Origin: [Mycobacterium] vasticus | GTDB taxonomy: Bacteria; Actinomycetota; Actinomycetes; Mycobacteriales; Mycobacteriaceae | Direction: 5' to 3' | NCBI RefSeq assembly: GCF_020181595.1 | Contig: NZ_CP084028.1 | Coordinates: forward strand, 2,370,398 to 2,434,397 | DNA length: 64,000 nt | Shown: in pieces, positions 21,565 through 31,892 of the stretch | Numbering within the stretch: the first letter of the stretch is position 1 | How the letters are laid out: the number at the start of each line of letters is the position of its first letter | The notes under the pieces: model-generated | The model's input: only the letters and a program-made list of their open reading frames with translations | The model's database searches: none | What the model was told of the DNA's origin: nothing | Made by a program: the position numbers and the translations under genes

Positions 21565-22056
21565 ATGCCGCGCACACAACCCTGGTACGTCACTTCAGCG
21601 GCGGGGCTGCTGCGGTCACGCCGGCTGGTGCGAATGCCGATCTGGCTGTACAGGTTTCGCCTCGGCGCACTGGTCGGTCCGCGGATGCTGATGCTCGAAC
21701 ACACCGGACGCACATCCGGTGCGGCACGCTACGTCGTACTGGAGGTGCTGGATCACGCCGCACCGGAGCGCTACCTGGTGGCCTCCGGCTTCGGCGAAAA
21801 AGCCCAGTGGTTCCGTAATATTCGGGCCAATCCGCGGGTCCGGGTCTGGGCCGGATCGCACGCCCCCGCACCGGCCACCGCCCGCGTCCTCGACCAGGCC
21901 GAAGCCGACCGAAGCCTGGCCGAATACATCGGTGCGCATCCACGTGCCTGGGCGCGGTTCAAGGCCGTCCTGGAGGACACCCTCGGCGCCGAGATCACCG
22001 AGACCGACAACCCGCTGCCGTTGGTCGAGCTGCGCCTGGATCAGAACTGCACCTGA
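21565..22056 (+). CDS. Ddn/DUF385-family F420-dependent nitroreductase-like protein
   Basis: The protein has 163 residues with GGGAGG just upstream of the ATG. The split beta-barrel core of the deazaflavin-dependent nitroreductase family is visible: MLEHTGRTSGAARYVVLEV, YLVASGFGEKAQWFRNI and PRVRVWAG. Family members bind F420 and reduce quinones or nitro compounds, or are uncharacterised. The N-terminus is basic and aromatic, consistent with membrane association. Its last 16 bases overlap the end of lemA on the other strand. Substrate unknown. Confidence 0.85.
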   Translation: MPRTQPWYVTSAAGLLRSRRLVRMPIWLYRFRLGALVGPRMLMLEHTGRTSGAARYVVLEVLDHAAPERYLVASGFGEKAQWFRNIRANPRVRVWAGSHAPAPATARVLDQAEADRSLAEYIGAHPRAWARFKAVLEDTLGAEITETDNPLPLVELRLDQNCT

Positions 22057-22610
22057 GGCGGGCCCTGCTGGCCCTGCGGGGCCTGGTAGAACGGTCGCTG
22101 GCCCACGCCGGCCAGGCCGGTGAACAACAGCCACGGCACAGTGACCACCCGCTGATTCAGCTCAGCCGCGGCGTCGTTGTAGTACTGGCGAGCGAACGCC
22201 AGCTGGTTCTCGGTGTCGGCGAGTTGGTCCTGCAGCTGCAGGAAGTTCGCCGACGCCTTCAGGTCGGGGTAGTTCTCAGCCACCGCGAGCACCCCGCCGA
22301 TCGCCCGGTCCAGCCGCGCCTGGGCCTGAGCCCTGTCCTGCACCGTTCCCGCCTCGGCGGCACGAGTCACCCCGGTGCGGGCCGCGGTGACCTCTTCGAA
22401 GATCTTCTGCTCATGTGCCGCATACCCTTTGACGGTATTGACCAGGTTGGGCACCAGCTCGGCACGGCGGGTCAACTGGACGTCGATACCGCCCAGCGCC
22501 TCACGAGCCTTGACGTCGAGACGGCGCAGCAGATTGAACGCGGTGACACCGAACCCGGCCAACGCAACCAGCACAACCACCACGACAACGACGACAACGG
22601 TGCTGCTCAT
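22041..22610 (-). CDS. lemA: LemA family protein
   Basis: The protein has 189 residues from ATG 22608-22610 with AGGAGG upstream. The longer frame to 22925 runs back into the upstream gene and is rejected. It has one N-terminal membrane helix (SSTVVVVVVVVVLVALAGFG), then the LemA helical domain (RRAELVPNLVNTVKGYAAHE; ENYPDLKASANFLQLQDQL). LemA proteins are membrane-anchored helical bundles of unclear role that usually pair with a DUF2207/TPM protein, here the gene 34 bases upstream. The terminal Gln/Pro tail overlaps the nitroreductase-like gene. Confidence 0.93.
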   Translation of the reverse strand: MSSTVVVVVVVVVLVALAGFGVTAFNLLRRLDVKAREALGGIDVQLTRRAELVPNLVNTVKGYAAHEQKIFEEVTAARTGVTRAAEAGTVQDRAQAQARLDRAIGGVLAVAENYPDLKASANFLQLQDQLADTENQLAFARQYYNDAAAELNQRVVTVPWLLFTGLAGVGQRPFYQAPQGQQGPPQVQF

Positions 22611-22644
22611 CGGCGAACCTCCTTCTGTTGATGTTGTTGACGCC

Positions 22645-24474
22645 TCACCAGGTACCTCCCCCGCCTCCGCCGCCACCACCCCAGCTGCCACCACCGCTGC
22701 TGAAACCAGAGCCGCCCGAACTCGACGACGAGCTCTGCGAACTGCGATAGGCGCTGATCGAGGAGGCCACCGCGGCATCGAAGCCGCGGGGACCGCCTGC
22801 CGAGTACAGCGTGGCCGGACTTCCGGCCGATGACACCGGGTACCACCCCGGGTTGGGTGGCTCGGTGCCAGTCGCGGTCCGGTACTTCGCCGCCCAGCGG
22901 TCGGCGACCCCGAACGCTGCCGCATAGGGGATGTAGGCGATGAACAGGTCCTTGCGGGCGGCGTAGTCGAATCTGTCCTCGCTGGACGGGGTGGACAACA
23001 GCCGCTCGAATCCTGCTGCCCGTGACCACATCCGACGGCCCGGCAGGGTGCGCCGGGTGCCCACCCCTGCGGCGAGCAGCCCGATGCCGGCGATGACGAA
23101 CGCGGCGAACGGCACGCCCCACATGGTGAGTGTGAAGAATCCGCAGAACGCCGCGATGGCCGCGATCATCGACAGGCCCACCGCGATCTGGCCGATCTTC
23201 TCCAGCCTGTCGTTGACCATCAGACCCTGGGTCATCGCCCAGTCCGCGCAGCTCGACTTCAGCTCGGCGGTAGCTGTCGTGAGCTTCTCCCCCGCTTTCA
23301 CGCCCCCGCCGGCATGAAACACCGCGCCGGCGGTGGTGACCCCGAGTGCCTCACCGACCTTCCGGCTGACCGGATCCAGGGCCGCCCACCGCTCGGGTGT
23401 GCCTGTTGCGGTGATGGTCCAGCGCTTTGCACCGCCGGTCAGCCGCACCACACCCCGCTCTGCCAGATAGAGCAGCGTGGACACCAGGGCGTGGTCGCCC
23501 ACCGTCTCGGTCACGATGTAGACGGTCTGCACCGGCCCGAGCCCCTCGGGTGGCACATACATCACCGGGTGGCCGGGCTGGGGCTCACGGGCCCGGCGGG
23601 TCCACACATGTCCGGCCACCGCGGCGAGCACCGACAGCAGCGCCATCACCGCGACGGCCGGCAGGGAGCGGCCGAGGATCTTGTCATAGCGCACCGGCCA
23701 GGGCAGGGTCGCCCGGTCGGGCAATGGGACCTGCAGGTCGACGCGGACGGTAACCGGGTTCTGCGCCGGCAGGTTCGCGGCCGTCACCGTGATGCGGTCG
23801 GTGCCGGCGCCGTCGATCCGGCACGGTGTCGCACCACTGTCGTCGGCCGCGCACTGCACCAGACCAGACGAACCCGGCAACTCGATGAGCGTCCGGGCGT
23901 TGTCGATGCGCATCGCCCAGAATCCGACCGCGTTGTAGTAGAACGTCGCCGACGGCGCGACCGCGTTCGTGCCGGCCCGGCCGGTGAACTCACCCAGGCC
24001 GGTGGGTGGCGCCACCAGCACACCGTCGATGGCATAGCTGATCGAGTAGGCGTGTACGCCGGGGCTCACAGTGAAATCCGGGTCGCCGATCTGGGCGACG
24101 AACACCGTGCGGGCGTCTCGCCAGGAGTAGCTGACCGGGACTGGCCCGCCATCCAGGGTGATCGAGGAGACGCGGGGAATCAGCCGGGCGCGCGGGCCGG
24201 TCGGATCGGCCACCGGGAAGAAGCGGAAGATGCCGTGCCGAGAGTCGGGCAGCCGCACCGTCAACACCTCGGTCGCCGACAGGCGCCCGTCGGCGTCGAT
24301 CCGATAGGTCGCGGTGTAGTCGGTGATCGTCGACTCGGGGTCGACGGCCCGGCCGTGTGGATCCGAAGCCACTGTGGTCACGAACACCTGATGCAGCAGT
24401 GGCCATGACACGCCCAGCGCGGCCAGCACGACGAACACCATCGCGACGGCTCGTTGTCGGTGTTCGCGGGCCAC
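22645..24474 (-). CDS. DUF2207 membrane protein
   Basis: The protein has about 609 residues from GTG 24472-24474, which follows a strong GGGAGGA site. The track frame to 24612 adds a non-family leader. It has an N-terminal helix (VAMVFVVLAALGVSWPLL), an exposed DUF2207 beta-domain (ITDYTATYRIDADG, FRFFPVADPTG), a second helix near AVMALLSVLAAVAGHVW, and helices around AVGLSMIAAIAAFCGFF. It ends in a Ser/Gly-rich tail (GGGGGGGTW). DUF2207 proteins accompany LemA, as here. Function unknown; a role in envelope quality control or sensing is only a guess. Confidence 0.9.
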   Translation of the reverse strand: MAREHRQRAVAMVFVVLAALGVSWPLLHQVFVTTVASDPHGRAVDPESTITDYTATYRIDADGRLSATEVLTVRLPDSRHGIFRFFPVADPTGPRARLIPRVSSITLDGGPVPVSYSWRDARTVFVAQIGDPDFTVSPGVHAYSISYAIDGVLVAPPTGLGEFTGRAGTNAVAPSATFYYNAVGFWAMRIDNARTLIELPGSSGLVQCAADDSGATPCRIDGAGTDRITVTAANLPAQNPVTVRVDLQVPLPDRATLPWPVRYDKILGRSLPAVAVMALLSVLAAVAGHVWTRRAREPQPGHPVMYVPPEGLGPVQTVYIVTETVGDHALVSTLLYLAERGVVRLTGGAKRWTITATGTPERWAALDPVSRKVGEALGVTTAGAVFHAGGGVKAGEKLTTATAELKSSCADWAMTQGLMVNDRLEKIGQIAVGLSMIAAIAAFCGFFTLTMWGVPFAAFVIAGIGLLAAGVGTRRTLPGRRMWSRAAGFERLLSTPSSEDRFDYAARKDLFIAYIPYAAAFGVADRWAAKYRTATGTEPPNPGWYPVSSAGSPATLYSAGGPRGFDAAVASSISAYRSSQSSSSSSGGSGFSSGGGSWGGGGGGGGGTW

Positions 24475-24719
24475 CGGCGCTCTCCTCCCGTTTGAGGATC
24501 GATGCGCGATTCTCACACACCTTGTCCGATTAGGCGGCGATGGCCGGAAATCGCTTTCCGGCAAACAACACAAAACATTGGACAATCCGGCAACAATTTG
24601 GTTTAAAAACATCCTTCAATATCGGGTTACGCACTGGTAGCCCGTTAACCTCATCTCAGTGCCATGTGCCGGCACAGCAAAAATTTGACAAGCGCTTTAC
24701 GGATGAAGGGAGCGGATCA
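24475..24719. promoter_or_regulatory. AT-rich divergent intergenic region (DUF2207 / aquaporin)
   Basis: 245 bases, noticeably richer in A/T than the surroundings, with no gene. It contains a perfect hairpin with 8-bp stem and 4-base loop (GCCGGAAA at 24543-24550, TTTCCGGC at 24555-24562). TTGGAC (24578-24583) and TTTAAA (24602-24607) are 18 bases apart, a plausible sigma-A-type promoter for the aquaporin. A GTGCCGGCAC palindrome follows. No riboswitch class was recognised. Confidence 0.4.
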
Positions 24720-25397
24720 ATGGCTGATCGGAACGCCTCGGTGCGCAAGTATTTGACCGAAATGATCGGCACGTTCATTTTCGTGTTCGCGGTAATCGGT
24801 ATCCTCCTCAGCGGTACGGAATGCGTCGCCGCCATCTCGGTGGGCATCGGTGCCGCATTGATGGTGATGGTGTATGCCAGCGGGCACATTTCGGGTGGGC
24901 ATCTCAACCCGGCGGTTTCGATCGCCGCGTATTTGCGGGGCGCCCTTCCCATGAGTGATCTCGGGCCCTACATCGTCGCTCAGCTGGTCGGTGCCCTCGC
25001 TGCCTTCGGAGTGGGGTTCGGGCTGTGGCACGACAAGTATTCGCCCGGAGCGCTGGATCTGACCGGTTCCGTCTGGCCGGCGCTGCTGGCCGAGCTGGTC
25101 TTCACGTTCGCGCTGTGTTACATCGTGTTGCACACCGCAACCAGCAAGGACAGTGCCGGCAACAGCTTCTACGGCCTGGCGATCGGCTTCATCGTGACCG
25201 TCGGCGTGGTGGCCGTCGGTGGCATCTCCGGCGCTTCGTTCAACCCTGCCATCACGTTCGGCCTGATGCTGTCGGGGATCTTCGCCTGGAAGTTCCTCTG
25301 GGTCTACCTGGTGGCGCAGGTACTCGGCGGGGCCGTGGCCGCCTACGCCTACAAGGCGACCAATCTCGACGAGCACACGGCCGCGCGCAAGGGCTAA
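24720..25397 (+). CDS. MIP-family channel (aquaporin-like) with atypical selectivity filter
   Basis: The protein has 225 residues from ATG 24720, preceded by AAGGGAG. It has six membrane helices and two half-helices with NPA boxes at 63-65 (SGGHLNPAVS) and 175-177 (SGASFNPAIT). In water and glycerol channels the second NPA is followed by a conserved arginine of the ar/R filter. Here that residue is Ile178, and the helix-5 histidine of AqpZ-like channels appears to be Val. The pore is therefore more hydrophobic than a standard aquaporin and the solute is uncertain. The stop overlaps the DoxX-like gene on the other strand by 4 bases. Confidence 0.9.
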   Translation: MADRNASVRKYLTEMIGTFIFVFAVIGILLSGTECVAAISVGIGAALMVMVYASGHISGGHLNPAVSIAAYLRGALPMSDLGPYIVAQLVGALAAFGVGFGLWHDKYSPGALDLTGSVWPALLAELVFTFALCYIVLHTATSKDSAGNSFYGLAIGFIVTVGVVAVGGISGASFNPAITFGLMLSGIFAWKFLWVYLVAQVLGGAVAAYAYKATNLDEHTAARKG

Positions 25398-25783
25398 GAC
25401 GCCGAACCCGGGGCCCGCTCACCGCCTGGCGCGGGGTGCGGGCCCCGGGCTGTCATGACGGCGAAAACACCCAACAGCACCACCGGCGGAATGATGTTGG
25501 CCAGCTGATTGCGCACCCGCACATGGATCCCGAGGGCCACGACGAAGTACAGGGTCAACAGCCCGGTGGTGAGCCGGGCGACCGCCGGATAGCGGAACAC
25601 CGAAGCCAGGCCCAGCGCGGCGGCCGCCTTGACCACCGGGACCGCCGGACGGATCCGGGCCGGCACCCGCATGGCGTCCATATTAGCCGCGACATAGGGC
25701 ACCGGAATCGCCGTCGCCACCGCGTCACCGGCCAGGAACGCCGCCAGCGCCGCATACGTCGGCCGCGCGGTCAGAACATTCAC
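25394..25783 (-). CDS. Small DoxX-like membrane protein
   Basis: The protein has 129 residues with four hydrophobic stretches (ALAAFLAGDAVATAIPV; AAAALGLASV; LTTGLLTLYFVVALGIHV; IIPPVVLLGVFAVM), the topology of DoxX-type proteins. Its ATG overlaps the SPFH stop as ATGA, so it is translated from the nfeD-SPFH operon. In H37Rv a different small gene (Rv1489) lies here, from memory. Function unknown. Confidence 0.7.
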   Translation of the reverse strand: MNVLTARPTYAALAAFLAGDAVATAIPVPYVAANMDAMRVPARIRPAVPVVKAAAALGLASVFRYPAVARLTTGLLTLYFVVALGIHVRVRNQLANIIPPVVLLGVFAVMTARGPHPAPGGERAPGSAS

Positions 25784-26928
25784 GCGGGGCCCGCATCGAG
25801 CTGCGGCGGCAGCATGGTCCCCTCGACCGGCTTGCGCGCGTCGGCCTCCGCTTTGGCCACCGCCTGAGCGATCGCCGGATCGGTCTGGGTGGTGAACCAG
25901 TCGGCGACCTCGTCACTGTCGTCGGCGGCCCGGTGTCGGGGCTCGTCGTCGGGCGACGGCTGGTAGCGGAACACACCGTCCTCGCCGGGGGCGCCGAGCA
26001 GTTTGGTGAAGCCCTGCAGCGCGGTGCCGAAATCGCTGGGCACCACCCACACCTTGTTGGCCTCGCCCCGAGCCATCTCCGGCAGCACCTGCAGGTACTG
26101 GTAGGCCAGCAGCTCGGGGGTGGGCCGGGCGGCCTTGATCGCCGCGAACGTCTTCTCGATTGCCTTGGCCTCACCCTGGGCCTGCAGGTAGGCGGCGGCC
26201 CGCTCACCCTGGGCCCGCAGCATCGTCGACTGCCGATCGGCTTCGGCAGCCAGAATCGCCGCCTGCTTGGCGCCCTCAGCGGTCAGGATCTCGGACTGCT
26301 TCTGGCCCTCGGCCTGCTTGATGGCGGCCTCGCGCTGTCCCTCGGCGGTCAGGATCATCGCCCGCTTCTCGCGGTCGGCCTTCATCTGCTTCTCCATCGA
26401 CGCCTGGATCGACGGCGGCGGGTCGATGCTGCGCAGCTCCACCCGAGCCACCCGCAGGCCCCAGCGGCCGGTCGCCTCGTCGAGCACACCGCGCAACTGG
26501 CTGTTGATCACCTCGCGCGAGGTCAGGGTCTGCTCCAGGGTCATGCCGCCGACCACGTTGCGCAGCGTGGTGGTGGTCAGCTGCTCCACACCGACGATGT
26601 AGTTGCTGATCTCATAGACCGCGGCCTTGGGGTTGGTGACCTGGAAATACACGACGGTGTCGATGTTCAGCGTCAGGTTGTCCTCGGTGATCACCGGCTG
26701 GGGTGGGAAGGACACCACCCGCTCGCGCAGGTCGATACGTGCCCGAACACGGTCGATGAAGGGCACCAACAGAGTCAGCTGGCCGCTGACGGTACGGCTG
26801 TAGCGGCCCAGCCGCTCGATCACGGCTGCCTCGGCCTGCGGGATCAGCGCCACCGATTTGGCGACGACGATCACTCCGAACAGGACCAGTACGGCCAGCA
26901 ACACCAGGCCGGTGGTCACACCTTCCAT
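25780..26928 (-). CDS. SPFH/stomatin-like membrane protein
   Basis: The protein has 382 residues. It has an N-terminal membrane anchor (LVLLAVLVLFGVIVVAK), the SPFH/band-7 domain (AAVIERLGRYSRTVSGQ; VYFQVTNPKAAVYEISNY; LRNVVGGMTLEQTLTSRE), then a long Ala/Glu/Lys coiled-coil repeat (AEGQREAAIKQAEGQKQSE). Such proteins assemble into membrane-surface oligomers and co-occur with NfeD, here the upstream gene 18 bases away. It matches Rv1488. The role is likely membrane microdomain organisation or protease control. Confidence 0.93.
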   Translation of the reverse strand: MEGVTTGLVLLAVLVLFGVIVVAKSVALIPQAEAAVIERLGRYSRTVSGQLTLLVPFIDRVRARIDLRERVVSFPPQPVITEDNLTLNIDTVVYFQVTNPKAAVYEISNYIVGVEQLTTTTLRNVVGGMTLEQTLTSREVINSQLRGVLDEATGRWGLRVARVELRSIDPPPSIQASMEKQMKADREKRAMILTAEGQREAAIKQAEGQKQSEILTAEGAKQAAILAAEADRQSTMLRAQGERAAAYLQAQGEAKAIEKTFAAIKAARPTPELLAYQYLQVLPEMARGEANKVWVVPSDFGTALQGFTKLLGAPGEDGVFRYQPSPDDEPRHRAADDSDEVADWFTTQTDPAIAQAVAKAEADARKPVEGTMLPPQLDAGPA

Positions 26929-26946
26929 GAACTACTCCCTCTGCTC

Positions 26947-27381
26947 CTAAAGGACCCTGCTGACCACGGCCGTGGCTCCGTCGATGTGCATCACAGTGAC
27001 ATGTTCACCCGGTTCGAAGACCTCGCCGTCGGCGAGCGGCCGCGCCGTCCACACCTCACCGTCGAGCTTGACCCGGCCGCTGTGCTGCTCGACGCGGTCG
27101 AGCACCAGGGCGGTCTTGCCCTGCAGCGCCAGCACGCCGGTCTCGGCGCCCAGGCTGGACAGCAGCCGCCGGCGCACGGGGGGACGCACCAGCGCCAGCA
27201 GCAGCACCGAGACCACCAGGAACACCGCGCCGTCGGCCCAGATCGGCCACCCGATCAGCCAACTGGTCAGCGCCGCCGACAGCGCGCCGCCGGACAGCAT
27301 CACCAGGAACAGGTCGCCGGTGAGTGCTTCGGCCCCCGCGAGCCCGAGCGCGAAGACCAACCAGATCAGGGCCGTGGGCAT
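26947..27381 (-). CDS. NfeD-like membrane protein
   Basis: The protein has 144 residues from ATG 27379-27381; the frame continues nine codons upstream, but the second Met starts at the membrane helix. Three to four hydrophobic helices ([51 protein letters not shown]) precede a C-terminal OB-fold ([38 protein letters not shown]). NfeD proteins partner SPFH proteins, encoded next. The H37Rv counterpart is Rv1487. Confidence 0.92.
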   Translation of the reverse strand: MPTALIWLVFALGLAGAEALTGDLFLVMLSGGALSAALTSWLIGWPIWADGAVFLVVSVLLLALVRPPVRRRLLSSLGAETGVLALQGKTALVLDRVEQHSGRVKLDGEVWTARPLADGEVFEPGEHVTVMHIDGATAVVSRVL

Positions 27382-27422
27382 GCCGTCAGGATAGCCGCTG
27401 GACCGCATACACTGCGTCCATC

Positions 27423-28235
27423 ATGTGGTGCCCCAGTGTTTCCCTGTCGGTATGGGCCAACGCCTGGCTTGCGGGCCAGGCGGCGCCCGACGATGTCCTG
27501 GACGCGCTATCCGCTTGGGCACCAGCGCAATCGGTCTACGCCTATGACTCCGTGGCCGCCGGCAGTTCGGGGCTGCCCTGGCCCGATGTCACCGAATCCG
27601 GGACGACGTCGTTGCTGCAGACGCTGCGCACCGCGGCCGGTGGGCGCACCGAGCCGACGATCAGCGTGGTGCTGCCGGTCCCCGGCGACGTGCGCGGTCT
27701 GCCGGCCGGAACCCAATTCGCGCAGGATGCGGTGGCGGCGGGCGAAGCGATCGTGGTCTCCGGTCCGCGCGGTGACGCGATCGGGATGGTTCCCGAGTAT
27801 GACGAATCCGAGGCACTGTCCTGGATCGTGTACGCCCTGCCGGGGGTCCCGGCCGCCGAGCAGCACGATCTCGGTGACGCCGAATTCTCGTTGCGTTCGG
27901 CGGTGCGAACGGCCGCCGAAGCCTTGGGCTCCGCGGGTTCGCGTTGGGCCGACTACGGCGTCGAGGATCCCCGCCTGCAGGTCGAGCAGATGATGGAAGC
28001 CTTTGCCCTGCACCGTATTCCCGATCATGCGCCGACCCGCGCGGTGCGTGTCCTGCACAGCGCCGCCCACGTCGAGGCGATCATCACGGTCAGCGCCGAG
28101 CTGTTGACGGCCGGCGCGCAGTCATCGGCGGCGGTGCAGCGGGCCGTCGACGCGGTACAGCCGCTGTCGACCGTGGTGCGCTCGGCGCGCAGCGCCGCGG
28201 TGACCGCGATCCTGCACTCGGCCTGGCGCGACTAG
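27423..28235 (+). CDS. Conserved mycobacterial protein of unknown function (Rv1486c-like)
   Basis: The protein has 270 residues from ATG 27423. The longer frame overlaps nfeD and adds an Arg-rich leader. It contains an acidic, Ala-rich region and the stretch [16 protein letters not shown], but I recognise no catalytic motif, signal peptide or membrane helix. Gene order (divergent from nfeD, convergent with hemH) matches Rv1486c. The end overlaps hemH through CTAG, where both strands read TAG. Function unknown. Confidence 0.8.
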   Translation: MWCPSVSLSVWANAWLAGQAAPDDVLDALSAWAPAQSVYAYDSVAAGSSGLPWPDVTESGTTSLLQTLRTAAGGRTEPTISVVLPVPGDVRGLPAGTQFAQDAVAAGEAIVVSGPRGDAIGMVPEYDESEALSWIVYALPGVPAAEQHDLGDAEFSLRSAVRTAAEALGSAGSRWADYGVEDPRLQVEQMMEAFALHRIPDHAPTRAVRVLHSAAHVEAIITVSAELLTAGAQSSAAVQRAVDAVQPLSTVVRSARSAAVTAILHSAWRD

Positions 28236-29248
28236 CGCGACGGCGGCGCCACGGCCGCGACGCAGTGCGACGACCCGCACGGCGCCCCGTTGACGCCGAA
28301 TCCACAGCCCAGTTCACGCGCAGGCGCGCCACCGTCGCGCAGCTCGTCGATCAGCCCGCGGGCCAGCCTGGCCAGCCGCCGGTCGGCATTCGGAGTTGTC
28401 GCCCGCGCGTAGCCGATACCGGCCGCCTGCGCCTGGTCGCGCACTTCGCTGTCGAGATCCCAGATCACCTCGATGTTGTCGCTGAGGAAGCCGATCGGGC
28501 ACACGATCACCGCGGGCACGCGCGCGTCGGCCAGCCCGCTCAGATGGGCTTCGACGTCGGGTTGCAGCCACGGCACCTGCGGTGGGCCCGAACGCGACTG
28601 CCACACCTGGTCGTAGTCGGCGTAGCCCGCCGTGGCCGCGACCAGGGCGGTCGCCGCGGCGACCTGGCGGCTGTAGAGCTTCGGGCCGTAGCGTTCGTCG
28701 GCGGCCACCGGGATCGAATGCGCGGTGAACACCAGCCGGGCTTCGTCGCGCAGGCCGGGGGGCAGGGTGTCGGCGGCGGTGGCGATGGCCTCGGCGAACA
28801 TCTCCACGAACAACGGATGGTCGAAGTACTGGCGCAGTTTCACCAGCTCCGGTGCCCGGTCCCCCACCTTCCGCCGCGCCCGGGCGATGTCTTGCGAGTA
28901 CTGATCGCAGCCGGAGTAGCCGCCCCAGGCCGACGTCGGGAACACCGCGGCGCGGCGGATTCCGTCGGCGGCCATCTGTGCGACCACGTCCTCGACGTAG
29001 GGCTCCCAGTTGCGATTGCCGAAATAGACCGGCAGGTCCGGCAATTCGGCCCGCAACTGTTCGGCCAGCGTCCGGTTGATCGCGTTGATCGGCGACACCC
29101 CGCCGAAATGCAGGTAGTGCTCGGCGACCGCATCCAGGCGCTCCGGCGGGATACCGCGTCCCCGGGTCACGTTCTCCAGGAACGGCCGAACCTGTTCCGG
29201 GCCTTCGGGTCCCCCGAAGGACAGCAGCAGGACGGCGTCAAGCTCCAT
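28232..29248 (-). CDS. hemH: Ferrochelatase (coproporphyrin/protoheme ferrochelatase)
   Basis: The protein has 338 residues. The chelatase fold is evident: [20 protein letters not shown] at the start, [34 protein letters not shown] and the metal-site histidine region [13 protein letters not shown]. In Actinobacteria the enzyme acts in the coproporphyrin-dependent heme route, inserting iron into coproporphyrin III. The cysteine-rich C-terminus ([12 protein letters not shown]) could ligate an iron-sulfur cluster, as reported for mycobacterial ferrochelatase. The ATG directly abuts the inhA stop, so it is part of fabG1-inhA-hemH. Confidence 0.96.
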   Translation of the reverse strand: MELDAVLLLSFGGPEGPEQVRPFLENVTRGRGIPPERLDAVAEHYLHFGGVSPINAINRTLAEQLRAELPDLPVYFGNRNWEPYVEDVVAQMAADGIRRAAVFPTSAWGGYSGCDQYSQDIARARRKVGDRAPELVKLRQYFDHPLFVEMFAEAIATAADTLPPGLRDEARLVFTAHSIPVAADERYGPKLYSRQVAAATALVAATAGYADYDQVWQSRSGPPQVPWLQPDVEAHLSGLADARVPAVIVCPIGFLSDNIEVIWDLDSEVRDQAQAAGIGYARATTPNADRRLARLARGLIDELRDGGAPARELGCGFGVNGAPCGSSHCVAAVAPPSR

Positions 29249-30058
29249 CTAGAGCAGCTGGGTGTGCGCACCGCCGTCGGCGTAGACGACCGTTCCGGTG
29301 GTGGACGGCAACCAGTCGGACATCAGCGCGCAGACGGTCTTGGCCACCGGCGTCGGGTCCTTCATGTCCCAGCCGATCGGCGCGCGCTGGTCCCAGCCCT
29401 CTTCGAGCAGCCGGATCTGCTCACCGGCGCCCTCACCGAGTGCGCCGCCGACTATCGCGCTCATCGCCAGGGTCCGGATCGGACCGGCCGCAACAAGATT
29501 CGACCGCACACCGACCTTGCCAGCTTCGCGCGCCACAAACCGGTTCACCGACTCCAGGGCGCTCTTGGCCACCGTCATCCAGTTGTAGGCGGGCATGGCG
29601 CGGGTCGGGTCGAAGTCCATGCCGACGATGCCGCCGCCGGGGTTCATGATCGGCAGCACCGCTTTGGCCAGCGACGCATAGGAATACGCCGAGATGTGGA
29701 TGCCCTTGGCGACATCCTCGTAGGGTGCGTCGAAGAACGGGTTGATTCCCATGCCGGTCTGCGGCATGAAGCCGATCGAGTGCACCACGCCGTCGAGCTT
29801 GTTGCCCTCGCCGATCACCTCGGTGACACGCTCGGCCAACGAGCCCAGGTGTTCTTCGTTCTGCACGTCGAGCTCCAGCAGCGGCGCCGGTTCCGGCAAC
29901 CGGTCGATGATGCGCTGGATCAGCCGCAGCCGGTCGAAGCCGGTGCACACCAGTTGCGCGCCGGCCTCCTGGGCCACCTTGGCGATGTGGAACGCGATCG
30001 ACGAGTCGGTGATGATCCCGGTGACCAGGATGCGTTTGCCTTCGAGAATGCCTGTCAT
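29249..30058 (-). CDS. inhA: Enoyl-ACP reductase InhA
   Basis: The protein has 269 residues, the same length as in M. tuberculosis. It performs the NADH-dependent enoyl reduction of FAS-II in mycolic acid synthesis. The glycine-rich region ([13 protein letters not shown]), Tyr158 and Lys165 (AYNWMTVAK) are present. Residues known for isoniazid resistance are wild type: Ile16, Ile21, Ser94 and Ile95. AAAGGA lies five bases before the ATG. It is 15 bases downstream of fabG1 in the same operon. Confidence 0.98.
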   Translation of the reverse strand: MTGILEGKRILVTGIITDSSIAFHIAKVAQEAGAQLVCTGFDRLRLIQRIIDRLPEPAPLLELDVQNEEHLGSLAERVTEVIGEGNKLDGVVHSIGFMPQTGMGINPFFDAPYEDVAKGIHISAYSYASLAKAVLPIMNPGGGIVGMDFDPTRAMPAYNWMTVAKSALESVNRFVAREAGKVGVRSNLVAAGPIRTLAMSAIVGGALGEGAGEQIRLLEEGWDQRAPIGWDMKDPTPVAKTVCALMSDWLPSTTGTVVYADGGAHTQLL

Positions 30059-30073
30059 TTCAGTCCTTTACCT

Positions 30074-30840
<767 letters not shown>

Positions 30841-30854
30841 GGCACGCACCGAAA

Positions 30855-31862
30855 TCAGGCGGGCAGGCGGCGGTTCAGCAGCAACGCCGCCAACCCGGCC
30901 AGCGCCAGGATGAACGCACCGAGGCGCAACCAGCCGGTGCTGGCGTCGCCGCGGATGGTCTCGAAGCCGATCTGGTCCTGCAGCGTGGCGTAGACCTCCT
31001 TGAGCTGGGCCAGGCTGGAGGCGGTGTAGGCGCTGCCGCCGGACAGGTCGGCGATCTTCTTCAGCGAGTCGTCGTCGACCGGCACCGGCTGGCGCTGCTC
31101 GTTGATCTCCACGTAGCCGTAGGCGGTGCCGAACGAGATCGTCGAGACCGGCACGCCCTGGTCCTTGGCGGTGCGCGCCGCGGTGAACGCACCCTTGGGG
31201 TTGTCCGGGTTGGACGGCACCGTCTCCTTGCCGTCGGAGAGCAGCACGATGCGGGCCGGCGGAGGGGTGTCGCCGCCACCGATGACCGCACCGACCGTCG
31301 CGATCGCCTGCAGCGCGGTGAAGATGCCCTCGCCGGTGGCGGTCCGGTCGGCAAGTTGCAGCTTGTCGATTGCCGCCTTGGTGGCCTCGCGGTTGGTGGT
31401 GGGCGAGGTCAGCACCGTCGCGGTGCCGGCGTAGGCGATCAGGCCCAGGTTGATGCCGGCGGTCAGCTCGTCGGCGAACTGCTTGCCGGCCTCCTGCGCC
31501 GCGGCCAGCCGGGTGGGTTCGACGTCGGTGGCCCGCATCGACTGCGACACGTCGATCACCAGCATCACCACCGCACGGTTACGCGGAATGCGGATGTCGT
31601 GGGTGGGGCCCGCCATCGCGACGGTGAACAGCACCAGCGAGCTGATCAGCAGCACCGCCGACAGGTGCCGCCAGCGGGTCGGCGTCTTGGGTGCCACCCT
31701 CTCCAGCAGCTCCATGTTGGCGAACCGCAGGATCCGCCGCTGCCGCGCCAGCTGCATGAGGATGTAGAGCCCGACCAGTCCCAGGATCACCAGCAGGAAC
31801 AGGAAGAACCAGGGGTGGGCGAAGCCGGACAGCGTCATCGGCCCGAGTAGCGGCAATGTCAT
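30855..31862 (-). CDS. Membrane VWA-domain protein (BatA-like, Rv1481-like)
   Basis: The protein has 335 residues. An N-terminal helix ([19 protein letters not shown]) and a second at [19 protein letters not shown] flank a basic loop. A von Willebrand A domain follows, with MIDAS motif DVSQS ([12 protein letters not shown]) and GLIAYAG; a third helix is near the C-terminus ([16 protein letters not shown]). In MoxR-type clusters such proteins act with a MoxR ATPase and a DUF58 protein in envelope-linked assembly. The two genes upstream here are exactly those. It ends 37 bases before fabG1. Confidence 0.92.
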   Translation of the reverse strand: MTLPLLGPMTLSGFAHPWFFLFLLVILGLVGLYILMQLARQRRILRFANMELLERVAPKTPTRWRHLSAVLLISSLVLFTVAMAGPTHDIRIPRNRAVVMLVIDVSQSMRATDVEPTRLAAAQEAGKQFADELTAGINLGLIAYAGTATVLTSPTTNREATKAAIDKLQLADRTATGEGIFTALQAIATVGAVIGGGDTPPPARIVLLSDGKETVPSNPDNPKGAFTAARTAKDQGVPVSTISFGTAYGYVEINEQRQPVPVDDDSLKKIADLSGGSAYTASSLAQLKEVYATLQDQIGFETIRGDASTGWLRLGAFILALAGLAALLLNRRLPA

Positions 31863-31892
31863 AGCAGACCTGTCTTGTCCATCGGGGCGGGT

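Noticed and set aside
24475..24719. Possible c-di-AMP or other riboswitch before the aquaporin
   Set aside because: No conserved core of any class I know could be found; only a simple hairpin and promoter elements are visible.
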